In this document: one piece after another, positions 1 through 5,770 of the stretch
Numbering within the stretch: position 1 is the first letter of the stretch
Layout of the letters: each line of letters opens with the position of its first letter
Assembly: GCA_023393235.1 (NCBI GenBank)
Contig: JAEWMH010000119.1
Location: 1-64,000, forward strand
Origin: Bacillota bacterium
GTDB taxonomy: Bacteria; Bacillota; Bacilli; Paenibacillales; NBRC-103111
Reading direction: 5' to 3'
DNA: 64,000 bases
Notes under the pieces: model-generated
Databases searched by the model: none
What the model was told of the DNA's origin: nothing
Seen by the model: only the letters and a program-made list of their open reading frames with translations
Program-made: the position numbers and the translations under genes

Positions 1-462
1 GGGCTGGCTACGCCGGCGCCGCTGCCAGGGCAGGCGGCCTGTACGGTCCGCGCGCTGCGAGGGCCGGAGGCCGCCCTGTTCGCGCCGGAGGTGCTCCGGC
101 GCTTCTTCGCCGGGCCGTACACGGTGCGGCCCGAAGCCGACCGCATGGGCGTGCGCCTGCAGGGCACGCCCGCAGGGACCGCCGCTTCCATGGTATCGGA
201 AGCGGTGGCTCCGGGAGCCGTCCAGGTGCCTCCGGACGGCCAGCCCATTGTGCTGCTGCCGGACTGCGGCACCACGGGAGGGTACCCCCGCATCGCCCAG
301 GTGGCGTCGGTGGACCTGCCGCTGCTGGGCCAGCTGCGTCCCGGCGTGCAGCTTTGCTTCCGGGAGATCGGACTTGCGGAAGCGGAGGGACTGTATCTGG
401 AGCGGCGTATAGCACTGGCCCGCTTCGAGGCCGCATTGTTGCATTGGCTTGGTGAAGAGTAA
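1..462 (+). CDS. pxpC: 5-oxoprolinase subunit C, 3' part (biotin-dependent carboxyltransferase family)
   Basis: The reading frame is open from the first base of the window, so the gene starts upstream and only its last 153 codons are present. The segment holds the family stretch EADRMGVRLQG, then the SEAVAPGAVQVPPDGQPI region, then a glycine-rich DCGTTGGYPRIAQV stretch, typical of the C-terminal part of PxpC/KipA proteins. With PxpA and PxpB the protein forms an ATP-dependent 5-oxoprolinase that opens 5-oxoproline (pyroglutamate) to glutamate; this is known of the family and not tested here. It ends 35 bp before pxpA on the same strand, consistent with one operon. The N-terminal half and PxpB presumably lie to the left. 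Confidence 0.9.
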   Translation, partial: GLATPAPLPGQAACTVRALRGPEAALFAPEVLRRFFAGPYTVRPEADRMGVRLQGTPAGTAASMVSEAVAPGAVQVPPDGQPIVLLPDCGTTGGYPRIAQVASVDLPLLGQLRPGVQLCFREIGLAEAEGLYLERRIALARFEAALLHWLGEE

Positions 463-497
463 ACGATGTTTGCGCTAAAAAAGGAGGGGAAGGTCTC

Positions 498-1280
498 ATG
501 ACGGAAGGTGCCGGCGGCCTACCCGCCGTGGATCTGAATTGCGATTTGGGAGAGAGCTTCGGCCCTTACCGGATGGGGGACGATGCCGCTGTTTTGCCTT
601 ATGTGACCTCCGCCAATATCGCCTGCGGCTTCCATGCGGGAGACCCTGCGGTAATGGCCCGTACCGTCCGGCTGTGCATGAAGCATGGGGTCAGAATCGG
701 CGCCCATCCAGGCCTGCCGGATCTTCAGGGCTTCGGCAGGCGCGAGCTGCGTTTGTCTCCGGAGGAGGTTTACGGGGCGGTGCTGTACCAGTTGGGAGCC
801 TTGGAGGCCTTTTTGCGCCCTTACGGGGAACGTCTGCATCATGTGAAGCCCCATGGCGCCCTCTACAACATGGCGGCAGCTGACGGGGGATTGGCCCGGT
901 CCGTGGCGGAGGCCGTCCGGGATTTTTGCCCATCGCTTCTGCTATACGGCCTTGCAGGAAGTTGCCTGATCCGGGCCGGACAAGAGGCGGGGCTGTCTAC
1001 GGTTTCCGAGGTTTTTGCGGACCGGGGCTACCGGCCGGACGGCAGCCTCATGCCACGGGAGGAGCAGGGAGCCGTTATTCATGACGGCAGCCAGGCCATC
1101 GCCCGGGTGCTGGAGATGGTGCGCAACGGCGGGGTTGCCGCCTCGGACGGCAGCCGGGTGGCCTTGGCAGCAGAGACCATATGCATCCATGGGGATCATC
1201 CAGGAGCAGCGGAATTTGCCCGGCGTATCCGTCTGGAGCTAGAGGAGAACGGCATCCGGGTTTGCCCGCCAATGGGCTGA
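498..1280 (+). CDS. pxpA: 5-oxoprolinase subunit A (LamB/YcsF family)
   Basis: A 260-residue protein, full length for the family. The N-terminal stretch VDLNCDLGESFGPY and the following ANIACGFHAGDP and GAHPGLPD motifs are hallmarks of the LamB/YcsF family, now assigned as subunit A of bacterial 5-oxoprolinase. The ATG is preceded by a clear AGGAGGGGAAGG ribosome site. It is the last gene of the pxp operon seen here, directly after pxpC. Cytosolic; it is expected to help convert toxic 5-oxoproline, a spontaneous product of glutamine and glutamyl peptides, into glutamate. No strong terminator follows immediately; the next hairpin is at 1466. Confidence 0.93.
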   Translation: MTEGAGGLPAVDLNCDLGESFGPYRMGDDAAVLPYVTSANIACGFHAGDPAVMARTVRLCMKHGVRIGAHPGLPDLQGFGRRELRLSPEEVYGAVLYQLGALEAFLRPYGERLHHVKPHGALYNMAAADGGLARSVAEAVRDFCPSLLLYGLAGSCLIRAGQEAGLSTVSEVFADRGYRPDGSLMPREEQGAVIHDGSQAIARVLEMVRNGGVAASDGSRVALAAETICIHGDHPGAAEFARRIRLELEENGIRVCPPMG

Positions 1281-1409
1281 TCCGTGCAGGAGCTTGCGGG
1301 AGAGAATCAGGAGAGATTCGATATATTCATTTCTTCCCTTGAGGACGTGGCTTCCTATGGGGTTTAATAAAGGAGCCGGCGAATCCTTTAAGAAAGGAGT
1401 GTGATCGAC

Positions 1410-1442
1410 ATGATTACTTTCCACGAGGTGATTTCCGCCTAA
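1410..1442 (+). CDS. possible 10-codon leader peptide or decayed micro-ORF
   Basis: The codons read MITFHEVISA and stop. A strong ribosome site (AAGAAAGGAG) lies at the right distance before the ATG, which is why it is listed, and a terminator-like hairpin follows within 30 bp. I do not recognise the peptide. It could be a truncated holin-like type I toxin, a leader peptide, or chance. Only the ribosome site and placement support it. Confidence 0.25.
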   Translation: MITFHEVISA

Positions 1443-1465
1443 TTAGCGGAAGTCAGCTGTAGAAA

Positions 1466-1492
1466 GGGGAGGGACCGCAAGGTCCCTCTTTT
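1466..1492 (+). terminator. intrinsic terminator after the micro-ORF
   Basis: The stem GAGGGACC (1469-1476) pairs perfectly with GGTCCCTC (1481-1488) around a GCAA tetraloop and is followed by four T. It could end the pxp transcript or the short RNA carrying the 10-codon ORF. Confidence 0.6.
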
Positions 1493-1638
1493 AGTTGATA
1501 ATCGCTTCTGCTGCGATTCCCGCCTCAAATCGGCTTCACCGATTTCGTGGCTTCCATAACACATCCGGCCTGCGGCATGGACCGTGTTATTTCAGGACAG
1601 CAGCGCTGGAGAGGTTTCTCAGATTAGAAATTTTTTGC

Positions 1639-1668
1639 TTGATGTACATAAGGCATGTGTTATATAAT
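1639..1668 (+). promoter_or_regulatory. sigma-A type promoter
   Basis: TTGATG (-35) and TATAAT (-10) are separated by 18 bp. Transcription would begin near 1675 and run into a small ORF and a structured region. Confidence 0.55.
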
Positions 1669-1723
1669 GGTAACGTTATCGGCGGTATAGCCGGTAAACT
1701 CGATGCGAAGGGAGATGGCGACA

Positions 1724-1780
1724 ATGAAAAAGCTGTTTACTGTTGGGTTTGGAATGAATAATGAGGTGCTTGCCAACTGA
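1724..1780 (+). CDS. 18-codon small ORF in a leader RNA
   Basis: The codons read MKKLFTVGFGMNNEVLAN. The ATG has an upstream GAAGGGAGATGG ribosome site, and a good promoter lies 55 bp before it. The product matches nothing I know. Because it sits between a promoter and a hairpin followed by eight T, it may be a leader peptide of an attenuated transcript reaching the CD3324-family gene, or the mRNA of a small peptide. Length is too short for composition to help. Confidence 0.35.
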   Translation: MKKLFTVGFGMNNEVLAN

Positions 1781-1794
1781 ATAAACGCAGGACT

Positions 1795-1870
1795 ATAACC
1801 ATCCCCCGGACCAACAATACGTATGCGTACGCGCATGTTGTGGCACGATGTGGTTATCGTGTTTTTTTTA
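1795..1870 (+). ncRNA. nested hairpin ending in a T-run (terminator or attenuator)
   Basis: An outer stem ATAACCA (1795-1801) pairs with TGGTTAT (1851-1857). An inner stem ATGCG/CGCAT (1823-1836, TACG loop) is perfect. A second weak inner pairing CCAACA with TGTTG lies between them. The outer stem is followed by GTG and eight T (1862-1869), so the structure can act as an intrinsic terminator for the RNA that starts near 1675. Confidence 0.45.
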
Positions 1871-1923
1871 TTCCCCATTGCGGAAAAATATTGAAAAAAT
1901 ACCAAATTAAGGAGGTGTGTCAA

Positions 1924-2055
1924 ATGATGAAGCAAGTTGCAGGAGTGCTGTTTAATCAGCTTACCGGAACCCATGTCCGCTCTATCATCGTAATGACAAA
2001 TAACCAGGAGGTACTGTATGAGTTACAAAAACGGAAAGGACGTTCTTCCCCCTAG
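1924..2055 (+). CDS. small hypothetical protein overlapping the CD3324-family gene
   Basis: A 43-residue ORF beginning MMKQVAGVLFNQL with a near-perfect ribosome site (TTAAGGAGGTGTGTCAA) just upstream. Its end overlaps the start of the next gene by 38 bp in another frame, which suggests translational coupling if it is translated. I do not recognise the product. The strong ribosome site is the main reason to keep it. Confidence 0.4.
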   Translation: MMKQVAGVLFNQLTGTHVRSIIVMTNNQEVLYELQKRKGRSSP

Positions 2056-2308
2056 CTTGCTTAAGCAGCTTCAGGATTACATCCAGGGGGAGATCATTTA
2101 TATTCCCAAAAAAGAACAGAAGCGTGCCGGTTGGGGCGAAAACAACGGCACCCGGCTGATCATTGAAAAACGCAACCGTGAAATTTATGGCCGCTACAAA
2201 AGCGGCTCCACCATCTTCGAGCTGATCCAGATGTATCATCTGTCTGAGGACAGCATCCGCAAGATTATCGTCAAAACCAGGGAACGGGTTACGAATGCAG
2301 CGCCCTAG
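2018..2308 (+). CDS. CD3324 family protein (small predicted DNA-binding protein)
   Basis: A 96-residue protein. The N-terminal stretch LPPSLLKQLQDYIQGEIIYIPKKE and the spacing of the following helices match the CD3324 family as I remember it. The C-terminal half (about 50-90, IIEKRNREIYGRYKSGSTIFELIQMYHLSEDSIRKII) reads as a helix-turn-helix of the Mor/resolvase type, so a transcriptional role is inferred. The ribosome site CCAGGAGGTACTGT precedes the ATG. It stands alone, followed by a strong terminator. Confidence 0.75.
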   Translation: MSYKNGKDVLPPSLLKQLQDYIQGEIIYIPKKEQKRAGWGENNGTRLIIEKRNREIYGRYKSGSTIFELIQMYHLSEDSIRKIIVKTRERVTNAAP

Positions 2309-2355
2309 AGAAGCCATCTCCCGTCGCGGCTCCATAACCGTCCCTGCTAACCCCA

Positions 2356-2399
2356 AACACCCTCATCCTGCCGGTCCGGCAAGGTGAGGGTGTTTTTTT
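2356..2399 (+). terminator. strong intrinsic terminator
   Basis: AACACCCTCA (2356-2365) pairs perfectly with TGAGGGTGTT (2385-2394) and the T-run continues to 2399. It ends the CD3324-family transcript. Confidence 0.85.
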
Positions 2400-2430
2400 G
2401 CGTTTGCCCGTGAGAGGGGGAGTGAGCGGC

Positions 2431-2613
2431 TAACGGCGGTGAGAGACGCTATTTACGCGATTTTGGCGCTGATTTTTTTCTAACGGCGGTGAGAGACGCT
2501 ATATGGTGCGAAATGGTCAGAAACAGGCCTGTCTGGAGTCAATAACGGCGCTGGCTTCCGTTAGAAAATTGCCGCAGGCTTTTTGAGCCAAATAGAGGCT
2601 CTGGCCGCCGTTA
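2431..2613. repeat. 183-bp four-unit intergenic element, copy A
   Basis: Two forward units start with TAACGG at 2431 and 2481, and two inverted units end with CCGTTA at 2563 and 2613. Distances are therefore 50, 83 and 50 bp, the same as in the other four copies of the window. Both forward units begin TAACGGCGGTGAGAGACGCT. The element lies between the CD3324-family gene and the polysaccharide deacetylase gene and holds no ORF. Its function is unknown. Confidence 0.9.
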
Positions 2614-2664
2614 GATGGGCATCCCGCCGGGAAGTCTCTTCTGTTCAAGCCAAACACCAGTTTT

Positions 2665-2795
2665 GTCCCGGCCGGCCCGTCCCCGCAAGCTAACCTGCCA
2701 CCCCTCTCCGGTGTCCGTCCCCGCAAGCTAACCGATCGCTCCAGCTCAGTGGTCGTCCCGGCCGGCCCGCCTAACCTGGCTTGGACGCTCCAGCT
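2665..2795. repeat. cluster of interleaved GC-rich short direct repeats
   Basis: The 15-mer GTCCCGGCCGGCCCG occurs at 2665 and 2755. The 18-mer CGTCCCCGCAAGCTAACC occurs at 2678 and 2716. The 10-mer CGCTCCAGCT occurs at 2737 and 2786. No ORF with a ribosome site covers this stretch. It looks like a patch of local duplications in otherwise empty intergenic DNA. Confidence 0.6.
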
Positions 2796-2826
2796 GTCCG
2801 GGGCCATCCGCTTCCCCAACAACAAA

Positions 2827-2879
2827 CGTAAGCCCCCAATAACACTTGTGTGCTTACGCAGCTTTGCCGGGCTTTTTTT
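2827..2879 (+). terminator. hairpin with T-run upstream of the deacetylase gene
   Basis: CGTAAGC (2827-2833) can pair with GCTTACG (2852-2858), and alternatively AAGCCC (2830-2835) with GGGCTT (2869-2874) followed by T's to 2879. The two pairings share bases and exclude each other, as in an attenuator, but no upstream gene on this strand needs a terminator. Confidence 0.4.
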
Positions 2880-2978
2880 AAGAGGGAATCCGCCTGTCCT
2901 ATTCTTTCCCTTTTTTTCTACCGCGGTTTGCCGTACAATGGATACGGTTTCTTATATTGTCGAGAGGGGTTTATTCGT

Positions 2979-3836
2979 TTGCCGCAACACCGTTATTTTG
3001 CACTTCCGTCGCTTGTCCGCTATTTGTCCGTTGTTGTGCTGTTAACCATGCTGTGCCTTGCCGTTGCCGACAACAACCATTCCCGCCCTTATTATAAGGA
3101 TAAGGTGGCGGTGCTGGTTTATCATCACGTGGCGGATGAGGATTTGGGCTCGGTGACCATTACACCCGGGCTTCTGGACCGCCAGCTGAAGGATATGAAG
3201 CGGCGGGGCTACCACTTTATTACCATGGAGGATTTCCGCCGCTTTACCCAGGGCGGTGAGGTGCCGCGTAATGCGGTGCTGGTTACCTTTGACGACGGAT
3301 ACAAAAGCTTTTATACCCATGCGGTTCCGGTGCTGTCCCGGAATCAGGTGCAGGCCGTCAACTTTATTGTGACGGAATTTATCGCGCATCCGGAGAGAAG
3401 CACGATCCCTTCCCTAAGCGCCGCGGAAATGACGGAGCTGGCAGACAACGGAAGCGCCGAGCTGCAATGCCATTCCAACGCCCTGCACAAGCAGGTGAAT
3501 CCGAAGGAATCCTATCTGTCCGGAAAGCTCGAACACGGAGGTAAACCGGAAACGGATGAGGAGTACACCAGCCGCATCCGGCAGGATACCCTGTCCTGCT
3601 CAACGGAGCTGAGGCGTTTCCGGTCCAAGGCCGATGCTTATGCCTATCCGTATGGTATGTTCAACGCGAAGGTTCCCGGACTTCTCCAGGAAGGCGGCTT
3701 CCGCTATGCCTTTACCGTCCAGCCGGGGATTGTCAGCCGCAAAACCAACTGGATGGAGATTCCGCGGATTAACGCCGGCTCTCCGTTTATGACCCCGAAG
3801 CGGGTCCACAAAAATATTATGAGAAAGCTGCATTAA
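2979..3836 (+). CDS. membrane-anchored polysaccharide deacetylase (NodB domain)
   Basis: A 285-residue protein when started at the TTG at 2979, which has a GAGAGGGGTT ribosome site 8 bp upstream; an ATG further upstream at 2850 has none. Residues about 10-30 form one hydrophobic helix, a signal anchor, so the enzyme should face the outside. The NodB homology domain begins with VAVLVYHHV (43-51), contains the metal/catalytic motif TFDDGY (103-108), the HSNALH motif and AYPYGMFN near the end. Such enzymes remove acetyl groups from cell-wall peptidoglycan or exopolysaccharide; the substrate cannot be told here. Single gene, followed by a terminator. Confidence 0.85.
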   Translation: MPQHRYFALPSLVRYLSVVVLLTMLCLAVADNNHSRPYYKDKVAVLVYHHVADEDLGSVTITPGLLDRQLKDMKRRGYHFITMEDFRRFTQGGEVPRNAVLVTFDDGYKSFYTHAVPVLSRNQVQAVNFIVTEFIAHPERSTIPSLSAAEMTELADNGSAELQCHSNALHKQVNPKESYLSGKLEHGGKPETDEEYTSRIRQDTLSCSTELRRFRSKADAYAYPYGMFNAKVPGLLQEGGFRYAFTVQPGIVSRKTNWMEIPRINAGSPFMTPKRVHKNIMRKLH

Positions 3837-3843
3837 AGTGATG

Positions 3844-3881
3844 GCCTGCACTCCGGTTTACGGGGGCAGGCTTTTCTTTTT
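3844..3881 (+). terminator. intrinsic terminator between convergent genes
   Basis: GCCTGC (3844-3849) pairs with GCAGGC (3866-3871), followed by a T-rich tail TTTTCTTTTTT. It ends the deacetylase transcript and touches the end of the converging LysR gene. Confidence 0.7.
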
Positions 3882-4840
3882 TACTTTGCCGGCCTGCGGC
3901 TCCCTTCCTCCCGGTAAAACTCCTGGGCCCGCGCCACAAAGGCGTGTACGGCGGTTTGTACGCTTCCCTCGGTATTCAAAATCAGGGAGGTGGTGCGGAT
4001 GGCAGCCAACAGCTCAGGCAGTTGAACGGCCTTCATCTCCGAACTCCCTCCGCCAAGGGTCCGCTCCAGGTAGGAGGCGGGCAAGAGCGTTGCACAGCCC
4101 AATACGGAGCCTAAACGGAGAATAGCTTCGAAGGAGTCGATCTCCATTTTCACATTAGGATAAGCATCATGCTGCTCGAACAGCTCGTCCATGAGAACAC
4201 GGTACCAGGTTCCTTTGGAAAAAAGGATCATCGGCAGCTGATGCAGATCCTTCATGGTCAGATCCGTCCGGCTCAGGTACGGATGCCCTGCAGGCAGCAC
4301 CAGAGACAGGTGGTCATCGAACAAGGGGTAACATTCCAGTCGGGGATGGTCGATCACCGAGGCTACCAGTCCGAAATCGGCTTTATTTTCCCGAACCAGG
4401 TCGACGATTTCATGGGTTTTGCCGGTAATGGCTTGAATGTCGGTTTGCGGGTGGTCCTTATTGAACAGGGAAATGATCTCCGGGAGGCTGGATTGCAGAG
4501 TGGTGAGACTGGCCCCGATGGTAATGCTCGACGGCATCTCGGGGGAGATGAAGGGCCGCAGCCGGGTTTCGAACTCGGCGGTCATTTCCCGCATGCGCAG
4601 CGCATAATCATAGCAAATGCGGCCTGCCCGGGTCAGCTCCAGGCGTTTGCCCCTGCGCTCGAAGAGGGCGACGCCCATCTCTTCCTCCAGGTGCATGATT
4701 TTCCGGGACAATGCGGGTTGGGACAGATTCAGTACCCGGGAGGCTTTATTCAGACTTTCCTGCTCCACAACAACAGCGAATATATCCAGATTTTTCTGCA
4801 CGGGGGTTATCCTCTTTTCTCTCATATAGCGAACATACAT
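3881..4840 (-). CDS. LysR-family transcriptional regulator divergent from sdhCAB
   Basis: A 319-residue protein. An N-terminal winged helix-turn-helix (about 16-75, with the core SLNKASRVLNLSQPALSRKIMHLEEEMGVALFERRGKRLELT) is followed by a periplasmic-binding-like effector domain. It reads away from sdhC with only 174 bp between the starts. Genes in this arrangement usually control the divergent operon in response to a small metabolite, so control of succinate dehydrogenase is inferred. CcpC-like regulators of TCA genes in Bacillus offer a precedent, but the ligand is unknown. The annotated first ATG has only a weak ribosome site, so the start may lie a few codons downstream (for example MREKRITPVQKN). 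Confidence 0.85.
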   Translation of the reverse strand: MYVRYMREKRITPVQKNLDIFAVVVEQESLNKASRVLNLSQPALSRKIMHLEEEMGVALFERRGKRLELTRAGRICYDYALRMREMTAEFETRLRPFISPEMPSSITIGASLTTLQSSLPEIISLFNKDHPQTDIQAITGKTHEIVDLVRENKADFGLVASVIDHPRLECYPLFDDHLSLVLPAGHPYLSRTDLTMKDLHQLPMILFSKGTWYRVLMDELFEQHDAYPNVKMEIDSFEAILRLGSVLGCATLLPASYLERTLGGGSSEMKAVQLPELLAAIRTTSLILNTEGSVQTAVHAFVARAQEFYREEGSRRPAK

Positions 4841-4863
4841 AACCCATTATAATAAAAATGCAC

Positions 4864-4954
4864 TTCCCTATTAAGCCATAAAGCGTTAACATAAGAGGAG
4901 ACACAGAATGTTCACATTTAGAAATGCAGCGTTTACATGAGAAATAATAGGGAA
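4864..4954. promoter_or_regulatory. candidate LysR operator region between lysR and sdhC
   Basis: TTCCCTATTA (4864-4873) is repeated as a perfect inverted copy TAATAGGGAA (4945-4954). Inside this pair, AGCGTTAACATAAGA (4882-4896) recurs directly as AGCGTTTACATGAGA (4928-4942). The arrangement, two inverted outer sites 81 bp apart over the divergent promoters, fits binding and looping by the LysR protein. Confidence 0.5.
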
Positions 4955-5014
4955 AATGGTAATATGAGTTTTGTGAACGGTTTGTGACAACGCTGCTGAG
5001 AGGGGTTTTTGCGT

Positions 5015-5671
5015 ATGAAGGGGAATTCTTATTTCTACCGTAAGCTGCATTCCCTGCTGGGCGTCATTCCGGTGGGCGCATTTCTTGTGGAGCATCTTTA
5101 TACCAACTACGCAGCGTATCACGAGGGGCATGAGGGCTTTCTTGCCAAGGTGGAGTGGCTGAACAGCCTTCCGCTGGTGTTCTTTATGGAGCTCTTCGGC
5201 ATCTGGCTGCCCATCCTGTACCATGGTGTGTACGGCTTGTACGTGGCCTATACCGCCCGCAACAACCCCAAGCAGTACGGCTACTTCCGCAACTGGATGT
5301 TTACTCTGCAGCGGGTGACGGGAGTGATTACGCTTCTGTTTATTGTCTGGCATGTGTTCGAAACCCGGGTTCAGGTGGCGTTGGGTAATGTGGCCCATGA
5401 CCAATTAGGCGTGCGGATGCATGAGATCATCAGCCAGCCCTGGGCATTCGTGATTTATGTGATCGCGGTGGTGTCGGTTTCGTTCCACTTCGCCAACGGC
5501 ATGTGGTCCTTCCTGGTCAGCTGGGGCATTACCATCGGTCCGCGTTCCCAGCGGATTTCCGGCTATGTGTGGATGGGCGTATTCGTGGTGATGTCCGTGA
5601 TGTTTATTCTGGCGCTGACGGCATTCGCCGGTATGGACTTCAGCCAGCGGCCCGTGACGGCGCTTCTGTAA
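5015..5671 (+). CDS. sdhC: succinate dehydrogenase cytochrome b558 subunit
   Basis: A 218-residue membrane protein with five hydrophobic segments and the conserved start SYFYRKLHSLLGVIPVGAFLVEHLYTNY. Histidines in these helices (HSLLG, EHLY, YHGVYG, WHVFE, FHFANG) are the candidates for ligating the two hemes of the di-heme b558 type found in Bacillus. It anchors SdhA and SdhB to the membrane and passes electrons to menaquinone. I chose the ATG at 5015 because the GAGAGGGG ribosome site is 9 bp upstream; the TTG at 5009 is too close to it. First gene of sdhCAB. Confidence 0.93.
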   Translation: MKGNSYFYRKLHSLLGVIPVGAFLVEHLYTNYAAYHEGHEGFLAKVEWLNSLPLVFFMELFGIWLPILYHGVYGLYVAYTARNNPKQYGYFRNWMFTLQRVTGVITLLFIVWHVFETRVQVALGNVAHDQLGVRMHEIISQPWAFVIYVIAVVSVSFHFANGMWSFLVSWGITIGPRSQRISGYVWMGVFVVMSVMFILALTAFAGMDFSQRPVTALL

Positions 5672-5693
5672 CCTGATTATTTTAAATATCTCA

Positions 5694-5754
5694 GGCTTTC
5701 CTAACGGAAAGCCCCAGCTTATGCTTACGATGCAGGTTTTCTTCCAGAAAACCT
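5694..5754 (+). other. two perfect hairpins between sdhC and sdhA
   Basis: GGCTTTCC/GGAAAGCC with a TAAC loop (5694-5713) and AGGTTTTC/GAAAACCT with a five-base loop (5734-5754) fill the 99-bp gap. Neither is followed by a T-run, so they are more likely mRNA processing or stability elements than terminators. Confidence 0.6.
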
Positions 5755-5770
5755 TTAGGAGGGGACGGAT

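Noticed and set aside
2431..2613. The TAACGG elements as insertion sequences or ordinary MITEs
   Set aside because: The spacers are not shared between copies, no target-site duplications are visible and no transposase gene lies in the window.
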